Assembly: GCA_001584585.1 (NCBI GenBank)
Contig: LSYV01000018.1
Location: forward strand, 505,064-569,063
Length of the DNA stretch: 64,000 nucleotides
Direction of reading: 5' to 3'
From: Gonium pectorale
Taxonomy: Eukaryota > Chlorophyta > Chlorophyceae > Chlamydomonadales > Volvocaceae
Notes under the pieces: model-generated
The model's database searches: none
What the model was told of the DNA's origin: nothing
The model's input: only the letters and a program-made list of their open reading frames with translations
Shown: positions 12,201 to 24,717 of the stretch, piece after piece
How positions within the stretch are numbered: the stretch's first letter is position 1
Layout of the letters: the number at the start of each line of letters is the position of its first letter
Position numbers and translations under genes: made by a program

Positions 12201-14030
12201 GCCCACCCGCGCCCACCCACCTGGAGCATGAAGGCGTTCGGCGTGGAGGCAACCAGCGACTCTGCCTTGCGGATGGCGCCGGTCATGCCCTGAGGCGCGT
12301 CGTGCGGGCGGCGGGCAGGGTTAGGAGTCGGGGATAGCGCGGCTGGCCTGGGTGCGATAGCGTCCGGCCCAGCCGCAATACAAGTGCTTCCAGAGGGCGG
12401 CGGCCATCTCACACAGGGTCCCTTCCCTGTGCCGCCTGGCCAATAATCCGCTGGACTTCTGACAGGGTTTTCTGGGCCCAGCCAGCTCCAAAACTGCAGG
12501 GTTAATTCCCAACATTTCGGCCCTCCTCCCTGGGGCACCAGCCGCGCCACCTCCTCCCGCCCACACACACCAGCTCCAATGCGATCGCCCCGGCTACGCA
12601 GGTGGGTTGGCGAGGATAAACCACGGCACGCGTCACGTCTCGCGTGCGCAAACGTCCACTAGCGCGCGGCGCAGCGCCTCCCGCCCCTTGCGTCCGCTCC
12701 AACCTCCGACCCAGCTACTGCAGCCGTCCGTGCCATGCCCTGCTCCCATCACTGCCCGCCAGCCCGCACGCCCGCCAGCGACCCACCAGCTTCCCCGGCG
12801 TCAGCACCAGCTGCGCTCCGAACGCCTTTAGCAGCACGCGGCGCTCGATGCTCATAGTCTCCGGCATGGTCAGCACCAGGCGGTAGCCCTTGCTGGCGGC
12901 CACATACGCCAGCGCCACGCCCGTGTTGCCGCTGGTGGGCTCGACCTACCGGGGGCCGTCGGGTTGGGAGGCGTTGGGAGGTGTTATCATCACCGGAGGT
13001 GCGTGAGGCCCCACGCCTGCCTGCCTGCCTGCCTGCCTGCAATGCCATGCCAATCCCTAACCTGCCACGGGGCGGCAGCGGCGGGGGCAGGAGTGGAGGC
13101 GTGGTGGGGCAAGGCGGTATGGGTTGGTTGGGTTGGCCGCCGACGGGCAGACAGACGCAACATGCGCATTACTAGGAGGTCATAGTGAGTCCTGCCCCGC
13201 CCGCCCTGGGCGGCCGCCGTCGCCGTCGCCACTCGCAGCTCCGCCCGCAGTGCGTCCGGCTGCGTCTTTACGCGTGCAGGCCCAGGCTGGCGTACCAGGA
13301 TGCTTCGCCCGGGCTGGATCCTCCCCTGTCGCTCGGCTGCCTCGATCATGCCCAGGGCGATGCGGTCCTTGACGCTGCAGTGGGAAAGATGTAGGCGGCG
13401 GCCATGGACGAGAGTTGGCGGGGGCAAGAGTGCCTCGGGCGCTGATGTGGAGTGGATGGGGCATGACAACGCGGAGACCGGCAGACGTGTGTAAGCCCGC
13501 CAGCTTCAAACGAGCGGAGGCACCGGGTGCCTAACTTGCGGTCCTTCTGTGCAGGCCGCCGCCCCCCCCCCCGGCACCCTACCCGCGTACTCCCTGCCCG
13601 TGTCCCTGCCCCCAAAAGAACACCCCAGTGCCCGACTCCCCACCTGCAACATGGCTCGAAGCTCTCGAGCTTAGCGGCTATGCGAGCTAAACAGCCCTTT
13701 GTGACAGAATTCAGGAACACCTACAGGCAAGGGGAAAGAGCGCGCTAATTGGTGAATTGCAAACACGCGTAAGACGACCAACCCGCGCCTCACCATCGGC
13801 GTGTTCCCAACAAGCATTGTCGCATCACGCTGAATGCCCTTCTGTGGAATGAAAATCTCAGGCTCAGCTGGCGTTGTCGCTGCGCAGACGATGACGCGAC
13901 GGTTGGCCCCGCCTCGCTGCAATCTGACAATCGCCGTGCGCATAAGGTTCCGCTCATGCAACAAAGGGCACGTCGTCCTAGAAGAACTTGCTAGTGCGCT
14001 GGCGCGCACATGGCTTGCCGAAAGAGCCAT
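9229..14030 (-). CDS. OASTL: O-acetylserine (thiol)lyase (cysteine synthase), plastid type
   Basis: PLP enzyme that makes cysteine from O-acetylserine and sulfide, the last step of sulfate assimilation. Ten exons, in coding order: 14030-13794, 13720-13644, 13374-13296, 12945-12787, 12289-12221, 11286-11163, 10896-10733, 10341-10257, 9822-9718 and 9341-9229. They join in phase into 403 aa, a normal length with a presequence. Residues 1 to about 52 are Arg/Ser/Ala-rich, ending RRVIVCAA, like a chloroplast transit peptide. The family motifs are all present: LVGNTPM, SVKDR with the PLP lysine at 107, EPTSGNTG (133-140), GVGTGGT (about 240-246), [13 protein letters not shown] and ERYLST. I used the ATG at 14030; an upstream in-frame TTG is not a likely start. 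The C-terminal tail after ERYLST is longer and more acidic (EEEE) than usual. It probably shares its upstream spacer with the divergent transporter gene. Confidence 0.95.
13016..13040. repeat. (CCTG)n microsatellite in an intron
   Basis: About six tandem CCTG units in an intron of the O-acetylserine (thiol)lyase gene. A similar array lies in an intron of the next gene. Confidence 0.85.
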
Positions 14031-14956
14031 GTTGAGCACCAGGTGCAATCTGAGTTACGGTAGTATATTGAGGGCATCTAAGTGCAAAGATGAAGGTAGT
14101 GACTGCGCCGCAACACCCGTACGACGCGTGTGTTTTGACACGGGCGTGTCCCGATCGCCGCTCCGCACCTGCCGCAAGATTCCACAAACGATGGGTACCG
14201 AAACTGATCCAATAGCACATACACCAAGACTTCGCCGCCTCTTATGCCTGCATCCTAGGGTGGCGTACAGTGCAGCATGATGCCGGTGGTATGCGTCCCG
14301 GTCACGAATGAGTTGTCCGGGCATAATACCGACCGTTGTCTTGTGAGCCAGCCCTGCCCAGCCAGACTCACACGAAAGAAGAGTAATATCCCTGACCATG
14401 TTTTCTCTCCTCTTTGCCTCCAGCAGAATCATGTTGTTCCTATCACCGCCATGTGTACCGGAGTTCCGTGCGGACAGTGGTAACTCCGCGGGCATGACGC
14501 ACACATGCATGCCAACTGCTAGATGCGCAGCCGCTGCAGAGGCAAACGCCCATTTCCGTGATGCTGCCGACCGCGAGGCACTCCAGGCGCCAGGAACGAG
14601 GAACGTGCACTACGGTAACCACATAGTAGCCATACGACTGTCAGCGCTCGACACACGGGCGTGCGCCTACTGTTCTGGCGCTAGAGTTAGGCCGTAGGAG
14701 TGGGGAAGTGGGCATCAGGCAATTTACTGCGGTGTTGATATTTCAACCGCTGGATTCTGGCCTGGGTGCCTGACCAACCGTCACGACGGAGCCTTTCCAG
14801 TTTCCACACGATCGTTTGGATCTGGAAGCACAGGAGTTGCCAATAGTAGATGGGCATTTCCGTCTTTGCGTGCGTTCTCAGGCCACATTCGACCTACCTC
14901 CGGCCCACTTCTGCCCTTCACATTCCCGGCGTCTCTACCTCAACTGACCTATCTCG
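14031..14956. promoter_or_regulatory. Divergent spacer: shared promoter region
   Basis: About 0.93 kb separates the start codons of the divergently transcribed thiol-lyase (minus) and transporter (plus) genes, so both promoters must lie here. I could not pick out a specific element. Confidence 0.5.
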
Positions 14957-17900
14957 ATGACATCTACACGCGATGTCGTGCTGCTCTTCGTCACGCGAAC
15001 GGTCCGTATGTGGGCATACGGAACCGTGGGGGTCATCCTCGCTGTCTACCTGAGCGAGATCGGGCTAAGCAACAACCAGCTTGGAACCTTGCTCACCTTG
15101 ACACTCATCGGCGACTCCGCCATCTCGCTCGCGGTGACGCGGTGGGCGGACGCGGTCGGCCGGCGGCTTATGCTAGTCTCCTCCTGCCTGCTCATGGTCC
15201 TGGCCGGTGTGGTGTACGGCGAGGTGCTGCACCCGTCCTTCCTCGTGCTGCTGCTGGCCGCCACGGTGGGCGTGCTATCTCCCAGCGGCAACGAGGTGGG
15301 CGCGAGGTCGGCGGCCGGGAGGGTGTGCTCAGGAGGGGGACTGAACGGCGACGACGGGGATGCGCAAGTGAAATGTAATGCCAAACGGTGCCGAAGCACA
15401 TCCAGAGCCGGGATTTGGGACGGTGGGTGGAGAGCAGGAGGCTGGATGCCCAAGGAGGCCAGGGCACACCTGACGCAGGTGCCTCTGGCAGGGTGGCGGG
15501 GTCGGTGAAAGCAGGTGCCCTTGCCCATCACAGGTGGGCCCTTTCATGGCCATGGAGCAAGCAGTGCTGGCGGAGCTGGTGGGGTCAGAGCGCCGCACAC
15601 ACGTCTTCGCCTGGTGCGCTGCAGGGGACTGGGCGCTGCGGTAATGGCAGTACGGCAGGCTCAGGGGGTGGTGTGGCTGCCGGTGGCGTGTATGCCCGCC
15701 GTGGAGGCGTCGATGTGCGGCTGGCAGACACAGGCGGCATGTGTGCGCTGCGTTTCAGCGTCAGGCCTCGCCAAAGAAACGAGGCATACGCCAGGATGAC
15801 TCTTGCACGTTCTAACACTCTACCGAACAACGATCCATGCTAGGCTGTGCTTGTCTCATCCACCCCCGCTTTGTCTCTCCTGCCCCGCCGCTAAACCCTT
15901 CATTTGGTAGATGCAACCTGGTAAACCTGGAGCACCATACCCACCTCAACATGCCGTACCCATCCCCAGGTACAACCTGGTTGGGTACGGCATGACGGCG
16001 GTTGGGGCACTGACGGCGGGGCACGCCCTGACGTGGGCGCGGGAAGCGTACGGCATCTCGGACCTGGAGGGCTACCGTGTCGTGTTCCTGCAGTACGGCA
16101 TTAGTGGCGCCGTACTGCTGTTGCTGTTTTTACTTCTGAGCGAGGAGGTGCGGCTCCATCGAGGGGGCACCAGACCAACACATGGGGAGAGCAACACGCA
16201 AGGAATGGGTGCGATCGGGGTTGGGGCAGGGCCGATGCAGATCGCTATATGCTGTTGTTGCCTTCGATGCGACGCGTTCCCACGACAGGCAGCCCAATAC
16301 AGTACTCCCGTCCTGACGCCTGCAGGGCCGGTCAGTCGGGTGACATGGCCGCCCCCTGCGCGAGCCACGCCCTCACTCCGCACGCCGCGTCCCGCCGCTC
16401 CCAGGTTGAACGGCCAGAGCGCCGGCGGCGCCGGGCTGCGCAACACATCGCGCCGTCTGCAGCATCACGGACCTCGCCCTCCGCAGTCGCGGTCGTCGCC
16501 GCGGGCCAGACGGGCGGGTGCGACGAGGAGGCGGCGCTGCGGGAACCGCTACTGTCCACACAGCAGCATCATACGGATGGGGCGGAGTCGGAGCCCACGG
16601 TGCACCCTGAGCCGGCCCAGCCCGCTGGTGAAGCTGACAGCGGCGGCGGCGCCGTCGCTGCTGGCGCTTCAGCCGCGGTGACGGCGGGAGGGCAGGGAGA
16701 GACACGGGAGGCAGCCGCCAAGGCGCGCGGCGGCGCCGGTGCAGCTGGCGGCAGCGGCGGCGGCGATGGCGGCGGCCCGAAGGGCCTGTCGGCACGCAGC
16801 CGGAGCATTGTGCTTCGCCTCAGCGTGCTCTTTGCAACCGACTCGTTCGCGGGGGGCCTAGTGACAGGAACCCTGCTCGCGTACTTTTTCCAGGTAGAGA
16901 TGTACGGAGGGAGGGATGTGCGGGAGTACATGACTACACCCAGGAACGGAGGAAGAGACACGCGGTTGGTGCTTGGCGGCATGATATGTCCGCGTCGCCT
17001 TGACCTTTCTAATGCTTCGCCAACTTCTGACGGCGTTGATGAGCTCCTAGCCCGGACCACACCTTCTTGCTGCCTACGAGCTTGCGTAGACATGCCGTCC
17101 CCTCCATTCAGCATATGCGTCCCTGACGAACAGTTTGACGCACACACACCGTCCGTACTACTAGGCGTAGAATTTTTTGTTCATATGAAAGACACCGCCC
17201 GTACATACTGCCCGTACACACCGCCCGTACGCGTGTCCGCAGACCAAGTACGGCGTGAGCATGGCCTACCTGGGCAACCTGCTGTTCGGCGCCAACCTGC
17301 TGGCGGCCGTGTCCTCGCTGGCGAGCGGCTTCGTGGCCGCCAAGATTGGCCTCATCAACACCATGGTGTTCACGCACCTGCCCTCCAACGTGCTGATGCT
17401 GCTGGTGCCGCTGATGCCCAACCTGCGCCTCGCCACCATAATGGTCTTCCTGCGCTTCTCCATCTCGCAGGTGAGCGTGTGCGGTGTGGGCAGGTGCGTC
17501 GTGGTCCGGGAGAGGGGGCAGCCAAACTAGCCAATAGCTGGGGTCCTGCCGCACGTGGCTGCCGCCCCGCCATGCATGGCGCGTGCCCTTCGGAAGTACG
17601 CATCCTCGGGTGCCGGTCCGCGCCGCATGTAGTGCCATGTCGGTCTACCTTCCTGCGTGCCAGGCCCCCCGGTATCGCGGTACTGCAACGAAGTCTGTCT
17701 GTCTGCCTGCCTGCCTGCCTGCCTGCCTCCCGGTCGGCTCATGGCTGCCCACACCCAGATGGACGTAGCCCCACGGGCGAGCTACGTGGCGGGCGTCGTA
17801 CGGCCGGACGAGCGCACGGCGGCGATGGGTGTGGTCAACATTGCCAAGAGCATCGGCGCCGCGTTTGGGCCGCTGCTGACGGGCTGGCTAGCGGACAGGG

Positions 17901-18367
17901 TGAGGATGCACAACAAGGGGCGGGAACAAGCGGGGCAGGCATAAGACATGGCAGGATGGCAGGGGTTTCGTGGGCTGATGGGACATCCAGTAGAGCGTTC
18001 GTTGCGCCCTTGCGCCACCGCCGGCGGGATCTTGCTCGAGTAGTGACCCGCGGGTCGGACTACTGGCCAACCCATTCGTGAGTGGGTAGGTGGGCTGCAG
18101 ACCACGCAAGGTGCCAGCAAGTGTGGCCGGCTGGCCCCTTCCCAGCATCCCTTGATCCTCTTTTCGTAAATGCATTCGAATTCTCCCCATGGCTTGACGC
18201 TGCATCAGAGCTATGACGCAGCGGCTGTGCCCCTGGCTACGGTGTTGCAACCGCTACCCCGCCGGCAGGGCCTCTTCCAGTGGGCCTTCTACTTGTGCGG
18301 CGGCCTCAAGATCGCCTACGACCTGACCCTGCTGTGGAGCTTCTCGCACATCAAGCCGGAGCACTAG
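14957..18367 (+). CDS. Major facilitator superfamily (MFS) transporter
   Basis: Polytopic membrane transporter of 517 aa; the substrate is unknown. Exons 14957-15295, 15534-15613, 15970-16147, 16405-16893, 17243-17470, 17759-17899 and 18269-18367 keep phase. The N-terminal half carries hydrophobic helices and the MFS loop motif RWADAVGRRLML (D..GRR, between helices 2 and 3). GNEVGPFMAMEQAVL and FAWYNLVGYGMTA follow. Residues from about 200 to 330 form a long Ala/Gly/Glu-rich cytosolic loop between the two six-helix halves. The second half contains LRLSVLFATDSFAGG, SMAYLGNLLFGANLL, PRASYVAG and RPDERTAAMGVVN, and ends SFSHIKPEH. Exon 2 ends at the gtgcgc donor (15614), which restores FAW-YN; the gtaatg further on would insert residues. 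The acceptor at 16404 is the least certain junction. The Arg-rich stretch that follows it may therefore be shorter or longer. Confidence 0.86.
17697..17727. repeat. (CCTG)n microsatellite in an intron
   Basis: Tandem CTGC/CCTG units in the intron before the sixth exon of the MFS gene, the same unit as at 13016-13040. Confidence 0.85.
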
Positions 18368-20160
18368 CCAACCCGGGGATGCGGGGAACTGGGCCGGTGC
18401 TTTAGGCGGGGACCTACTGCGCTGCGGGCATACGGGTGTCATGCGCCGAGGAGGAAGGATTGGCGCAACGTGCGTCCTGAATTTTTCGTGACATACACGC
18501 TAAAGTATCGAGCGGATAGGAGCGGAGGGGACGGGCAGAGAGTTCGGCGCAGCGTGTGATGTACACCCGCAAGACAGGAAATACTGCCGCGTTATGGGGA
18601 AGTGTCCCCGCAGTTCAAGGAGGAGCTAAGGTCGGGCGCCGGAGCAGATAGGTCTGGCTGGTTTGTGCTTGGCGACGGTGAAAAGCAGTGTCCCGTCCCC
18701 AGGGATGCGACTTCATCTCGTCGACCTCGGACTGGCCCATTCTCCAGGACATGCCGGTGCAGGTACACGTCGCTGGAAAGTGAGTACGGCCCCTATTGTC
18801 AGCCATACCCAACCAAGCGCACAGTACTAACTGTATATTGGAATTGTCAAGTGCTGCATGATCTGCTGCAAAGCAGCCTTGCTATCTTACTTGAGAGGGA
18901 ATTACGAGCCTGCGTAGTTCCAACCCGTCTGAAGGGCCTGAGATGTTGATGGGGCACGTATCCCGGGGCAATTTACTAGGGATCTGCGCATTTCCCCTGC
19001 CCCTGGACTGTCTTCTATTTCAAAACCCACGCAATTCCCCCATGTCCCGAATTAGTGAAGACGGGTCCAAAACCGGGCCGATTCAAATCTCCTACTCAAG
19101 ATAGCAAGGCTCCTGCAAAGGGACGAGTGCAAGAGAGAGAAGAGATCAGCGCGTTTGCGGCGGCCGGTCGCCCAAGGTACGGCGGAGACGCATGGCCGCT
19201 GCATACCGAAATTGAGACAGGCTGGTTACGATGGCCGGAAGAGGGCGGATGATGCTCGTTGCAGGCTGCAGCGCAATGCAGTTGGCCAGCTACAATGTCA
19301 GCGTCCAACGTGTAGCGGGCGTCAAGGGCGCAACAGACCCGATACCGCCGTCCGACTCGTCCGACCCATGCAAAACTCAGCGGCCCGTACAACATAAATG
19401 CCGTAACAGTGTCGTATGCAACAGTGATACTTACTGTGCAGCACTCTTCAACAACTACGGGTCTGACAGGCATTGCCATGCCATCCAATCGTGTGGCAGC
19501 CGTGCGGTGCTTTCCACTTTGCGCGCCGCCCACCGCCAGCTCCTCACACGCCCACAGGCAGCGCCTGCACCAGCCACATCGCACCGTGGCCCTTCGCCCC
19601 GGCGCCTCATTTGACCGTCCCTGCAACTGCTCCACACTTGCGAATTCTTCAGTAGTTACGTCCAAAATGTGCCCCCTGCTAGTCGCAGGTACGTGTCCGG
19701 CAACGCCGACTTGACAGTGCGCTGGACGCCGGTGCAGCCCCTCCCCTTACCTTCCTGCCTGGCGTCTGCACCGCCGGCCCGCAGCCCCTCAACCGTCACG
19801 TAGGCCTTCTGCGCCCGCCGGCCCAACGCACCATGCCCATGCGGCATGTGCCACGTGCTGTGCGCTCCGTCCCCCTCCACCAACCTCCACCTCCATAGCC
19901 ATCTTGCTTCTGCAGACCCGGCCCTGCCCTTTGGAACCTCTGCACCTGCGCCTGAACCTCCCCCTCCTCCAATCTACCGTACTCTAGACACCAGTGCAGC
20001 GACCTAGCCGAGCCTGCTCGGCGCTCGGCCACGTAATTAGACTTCGCCGGCCTCACGCCCTCCCCGTCCAGGCCACCGCAGGGTACAGTACCCCGGTCCT
20101 CTGCAGGAACCCACGGCTATCTGAGGGCATCCCAGCTGCCTCAGCTCACCCAGCTGCCCG
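18368..20160. other. Convergent spacer with two 3' UTRs
   Basis: About 1.8 kb between the stops of the MFS gene (plus) and RMD5 (minus). Frames are short and unrecognised. No TGTAA motif was found on either strand, so the poly(A) sites are not located. Confidence 0.5.
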
Positions 20161-23100
20161 CTAGTCCAGACCGGGGAACGTGAGCGGCCGCAGCGCGTCC
20201 AGCCTCGCCTCCATGGGGCAGTAGGGGCACTTGAAGCCGCGGCCGCGGCCCCTGGCCAACAGCGCACAGCTTTGCTGACACAGCACGTGGCCGCATGGCA
20301 GCAGCGTGGGCGGGTTGTCGGGGCGGGCCATGTCGCGCGAGACGGGGCAGGCGAAGATGGAGCGGAAGACGAACGACGGCCCTAGCTGGATCTCCACCGG
20401 AAGTTCGTCCACGGAGCGCAGGTCCTGTGGGGCGGGCGCGTGGGCGGGAGGGAATATGGGATGTCAATGATCAATCAACCATTGGTGCAGCCCGCACACG
20501 CGCGGACGTCCACAACCACATAAGGACGCGAGGGCGCGAGGACGCACGCGCGGCCGCACCTGCTTCTGCGCCTCCATCTTGTCGGCCATCTTGAGCAGCG
20601 CCGGCAGCGCCACCCCGCCCGCCGCCACCACCGTCGTGAGGGGGCTCTCTGACGCCTGGAGGCGGAGGAGTGGTGGTGGCAGGAGAAGGGCCCATTGAAA
20701 TCTGGCGCGCCTGAGAAGATACAGCAATGTTTGCGTGCCAAATGTTAACGTTACCCAGGTTACCCGTCCGTCAGAACCGCGGGGCGGGGGGCATGGACGC
20801 GATTGCGAGTAGTAGCATGGGGGCGCGGGATATCGTCCCCGCCCCTACCCGCTTCAGCGCCTGACGCCGGAATACAGCGTGCCTGTTGTCCCAGATAGCC
20901 TTCAGGCACGCTGGCACCGCGGCGAGTAAAGCCTTTCCATGTTACCCACAATGGCTTCGACCCGCCTCTCGCGGGCGCCGCCCGCCGCCCACAAGGTCTG
21001 CTGCCCGACTCCACTCAACCACGGCGTATCCCGACCCCTAAGCCCGCTGCCCGTCTCCGCTTATCCCACAAACGGATCTCCCGTTCCCCGGGCGCGGCCC
21101 CACCTGTCCGAACAAGCTGCACGCCTGCTTGGCAAACTCGCGGGCCGCCGCGTCCCACCCCGAGGGGCACAGCAGGTCCGCGTACGGGTTCGTCGCCGCA
21201 CTGCTCGTACTGGCGCTCGTACTTGCCGTACCGCCCGCCGCCGTGCTGACCGTACGGTCGACGAAGATGAGGCAGCCCATCAGGCGCTGTATGTGGTGCA
21301 GGTGGCGCGCGGCGTGGGGGGCAAAGTGCGCCTTGGCGTAGGCGAGAGCGGCTCCGCGGCCTGGCGGGGACATGGGTGGGCGATGCGTTTGCTTGCGGGA
21401 AGTTGTTCGTGTTCAGCTTCCTAAGTTCACCATTAGGCAACGGATAATTGCAAGCGTTCTAGTGCCACGGTATCGGTGGAGTTTCAGGCGCACCTGCAAA
21501 GTTTGGGGGTGTGGGCGACTTTGGGGGTGTGGACTCGGCGCGTCATCGCTGCCACAGACCTCAACCCGCGCATCCGATTCCCAGCAACCAGGTCGGCGCA
21601 GCGAGACACCTTTGCCTGCACTTTTGACCCAAGCACGCATGCTTTTCCCCTTCCGAAAAGGGGCAGCACTTTTGCCGCAGACCACGCCCCGCGACCTAGA
21701 CGCCGGCCGGCACGTGCACCGATAGCGGGGGCATTGACGGGAATGTGTGATAAATGCCCCGCTCAGTTACTGAGACACCCCAAGAGTCGATGGCCCGGCC
21801 CGACCGTTCCCGGCATCCTTCCGCACTGCGTTCGGGTGCGCACGACTGCAACGAGCGAGAGAGCGCGCGAGAGAGCGAGCGCAAGCAAGGTCCCGGCCCT
21901 GGGCCCCCTGCCTCCGGAACAAACAATCCAGCCAAAGCCGTCCGTCCGCGAGAGCCCCGTGCCGCACCCTGCGTCTTGAGCGTGTGTACGAACTGCAGCG
22001 AGTGCAGGCGGAACTCAAAGTCGGAGGGCCCCCCGTCGGGGCTCAGCTGGGGCCGGTGCTCCGCGGCCCACTGCAGTGCGGGCGCCAGGTTGCGGGCGCG
22101 GATCTGCGGTGCAGGGGAAGGCGGGCCGGCAGGTTACTTGTGCTCCTCCACCTTCCTCCACCCATATTACCTGGGCTCTTTCCTTGCCGTCACACAATAG
22201 TACATGGGCTCTTTCCTTGCCGTCACACAATAGTACCTGGGCTCTTCCCTTGCCGTCACACAATAGTACCTGGGCTCTTCCCTTGCCGCCACACATACCC
22301 GCCGCACAAGCGTGCCGCAGACCCTGCGCGAGTGCGGTGCTGGTGGTTCTCTTCGCACTTCCCGTTTCTTCGCGTGTCTGCCGCCCTTTCCCTCCTGAAT
22401 ACACCGTAGGAATACGTGCTGCACTGCCTTCCCCGTAGCTGTGCAGCCCCCACCCAAACCCAGCCTCTCACCCGGACTCCCTTCCGCGCTCATGGCTGGC
22501 ATGACCCCTGCCCTTTCTGGTCAGGTGCATTGACCACATCTACAGCCGCCCAAGCCGTCACAATATGCCCGGCGTGAAGCCGCAAGTTGCGTTTCAGCCC
22601 CCACCCTCGTCGTTTGCTCCCATCCGCCCTCGCCGATGCCAGCCCTATGCCAGCCGCTCCTCTCCTTGCACACCCTGTCTTCCCGTACCTGCTGCAGCAC
22701 TTCATGCACGGCGGCGTGCGGCGCCCGGAGCTGGTCCGCGTCCATGAGCCCGGCCTCCCCCACCAGCGTGTCCCCCAGTCCGAAGGCGCCGCACCGGTAC
22801 GCGTGCTCCGCCAGCAGGCGAGCCAGCAGGGACGGGTCGGAGGAGGCAGCGGGGCAGGGCCGCAGGCAGCGGCACAGATCCGTATCCAGGTCAACAGCCT
22901 TCTCCAGAGCCTGAACGGAAGATGAAAGCGGCCGGTTGAGGCGCCGGGGTAAGAGGGGAAGCCGTGTTCGTGTCGGGGGTGTGAGGTCGCGTTTCTTGTC
23001 CCCTGACAACGGTTGCGGAGAGACACATGCCACAGACACCAAGCCATCCGCTGCGTGTAAGCTCGCTGCCCCCCGAGTGCAGAGTGGCGTTCACGGGCTT

Positions 23101-23393
23101 GGGGCAAACCCTACTCATGACCCTCGCACCTTGCCGAATTTTGATATGGCCGTGTGGAACTCCTTCGTGCTGGAGTTTATGTCCTTCAGCAGCCCTGCCT
23201 CCTCGATGCTTTTGTGCAACCGCGCTATTGTTCCCTCCGCGTCAGCACCCGGCGCGCTCCTCTCCAGCTCTTCCTGAGCCGCCTTCACCATGCTAATCAG
23301 GGAGTCTAGTGCGGCATCGGTCTTCGAGGCGCAGGTCTTTTGACGCTTGATACATTTTTGGACCTCGTCCAACGCAGTCTGGTTCGCGCTCAT
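20161..23393 (-). CDS. RMD5: RMD5/RMND5, RING subunit of the GID/CTLH E3 ubiquitin ligase
   Basis: One of the two RING-type subunits of the GID/CTLH ubiquitin ligase, which in yeast degrades gluconeogenic enzymes. Six exons in coding order are 23393-23130, 22910-22689, 22103-21968, 21360-21104, 20655-20560 and 20424-20161, giving 412 aa in phase. The N terminus (1-88) is a helical region beginning MSANQTALDEVQ. LisH and CTLH regions follow (about 105-207), with LLAEHAYRCGAFGLGDTL, IRARNLAPALQWAAEH and FEFRLHSLQFVHTL. A CRA region has AALAYAKAHFAPHA, with a Ser/Thr/Ala insert near 255. The C-terminal RING (about 342-400) reads FACPVSRD, NPPTLLPCGHVLC and FKCPYCPMEA. This is the incomplete, Rmd5-type RING that lacks some zinc ligands; it is typical of the family and not a defect here. 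The second intron carries a 33-bp tandem repeat. Confidence 0.93.
22172..22303. repeat. 33-bp minisatellite, about four copies
   Basis: The unit beginning TGGGCTCTTTCCTTGCCGTC recurs at 22172, 22205, 22238 and 22271, exactly 33 bp apart, with one or two substitutions per copy. It lies in the second intron of RMD5. Confidence 0.9.
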
Positions 23394-23807
23394 TTGCTAT
23401 TTTGCTTAGTATTCATAGCTGTGTGGTATAGACGCCTGCACAGTTCATACAGTATGAGTAGTATATGTCATGCAGGCGACACGCCGTGGTACGGGAGCAC
23501 AGTATACTACCATAGAACACGGAGGAGGGGAGGTCGACGCTGGATTATGTGTCCGTCTGCTGACGGCGGACCAGCGCCGTTATGCAGGACCGTATGCACG
23601 AATACACCTGACAGCGCTGAGACAGCACAGGTCCGGCAATGGAGCGCCAAGTGCTCAGTACTCATCACCTTGCAACACAGACGCGTGGAAGCTACATCTA
23701 TGCGTGACATGCCGGGCTCTCATGGTGTCGTTGGGGGGGGGGGCGGAACGAACGTCACATGTCTTGCTCTGTACCCGCCCGCCCTACTGGAAACGTCCCG
23801 CCTTCGG

Positions 23808-23855
23808 GCGTGTATGGCCGTAGAGGCGGGTTCCCTTTCTCTGTGCAGGTTTCTC
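23808..23855 (+). repeat. Dispersed repeat copy
   Basis: The stretch containing TATGGCCGTAGAGGCGGG and CTGTGCAGGTTTCTCTTTT recurs, diverged, at 42430-42460 (same orientation, first part) and at 42759-42795 (inverted, second part). It is probably a fragment of an interspersed element. Confidence 0.6.
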
Positions 23856-24658
23856 TTTTGTCGCACATGGCAGATACTACAGAAAGACTGTGACTCGCAG
23901 TGTTGGGATGTTGAGCAGGAAATTCAATGGGAGGGTCCCCGTCATGTTCAAATAGGTTCGGTAGACAAGCGCGCGCTGCACATCCATCTTCGCATGGTTG
24001 ATCAGCTTGTGCACATCTGAAGCACTGCCGCACCTAGGCATACCTAGGGTAGTAACTAGTCACTCACACCCGAGTCCCTCCGCATCGCCTATAACGGAAC
24101 GCTAACCCAGCAATCCATCCCAAGTGGACGTGCCCTGAAACGACGTTGAGATATGGCACAAGCGTCCGACGTATACACACAGACGCAACTTCGACTGCCT
24201 CTGGAGCTTGGTCCCACTGTCACATTCGTTCGGTGCACGTGTTCATTTCAAGGTCCTTTTGACACGTGTGTGTATGCGTGTGTTGTACGATGTACGGCGC
24301 TGTTGTGATTGTCGTGCAGATCTTGAGTGTTTAGCGTCGCAGCGCTTGCGTCGCGCTGCTCGTCTTGCTCTTGGGCAGTGGCCCATGAGCGACAAGAAGG
24401 CCCCGATCGTCAGTCGCGGTTGAGTAATGTACGGGCATGTTCGCGTGTGATTCCTCTATTGCCCCTCGAGCCGAGCAGACAGACTTTCGCACGTCGTTTT
24501 TTCAATTCCGTTTCTTTGACAGCAGCGAGACATGTTTGCATTGTTCGGCAGTTCCACTTAGCGCTGCAGGCTAGACCTTAGCCTCTCCCCATTGTGTCGG
24601 GGAAAGTGGCGCGCCCCCTAAAACGCACGTTGGACCTGTTGGACGGTCAGCGTGCACG

Positions 24659-24717
24659 ACACTGCAACGACGCCATCACTTGCGCGCTTACGCTCGTCGT
24701 ATGCGGTTTCCTTTTCA
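24659..24717 (-). repeat. Dispersed repeat shared with 59254-59312
   Basis: On the minus strand this 59-bp stretch, with core GCATACGACGAGCGTAAGCG, matches 59254-59312 with only a handful of differences by eye. The similarity stops on both sides. Confidence 0.75.

Noticed and set aside
15970..16147. VPS52, RMD5, RAD23 and TWD40-2 as a functional gene cluster with the transporter
   Set aside because: Orientations are mixed, spacers hold separate promoters and UTRs, and the proteins act in unrelated processes; chance neighbours are the simpler reading.
16249..18081. Single 610-codon plus-strand ORF over the MFS gene
   Set aside because: It matches the transporter only in part of its length and runs through introns. 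The spliced model recovers transmembrane segments on both sides.
22172..22303. CRISPR-like array
   Set aside because: The 33-bp units abut directly with no spacers, and they lie in a eukaryotic intron: a minisatellite.
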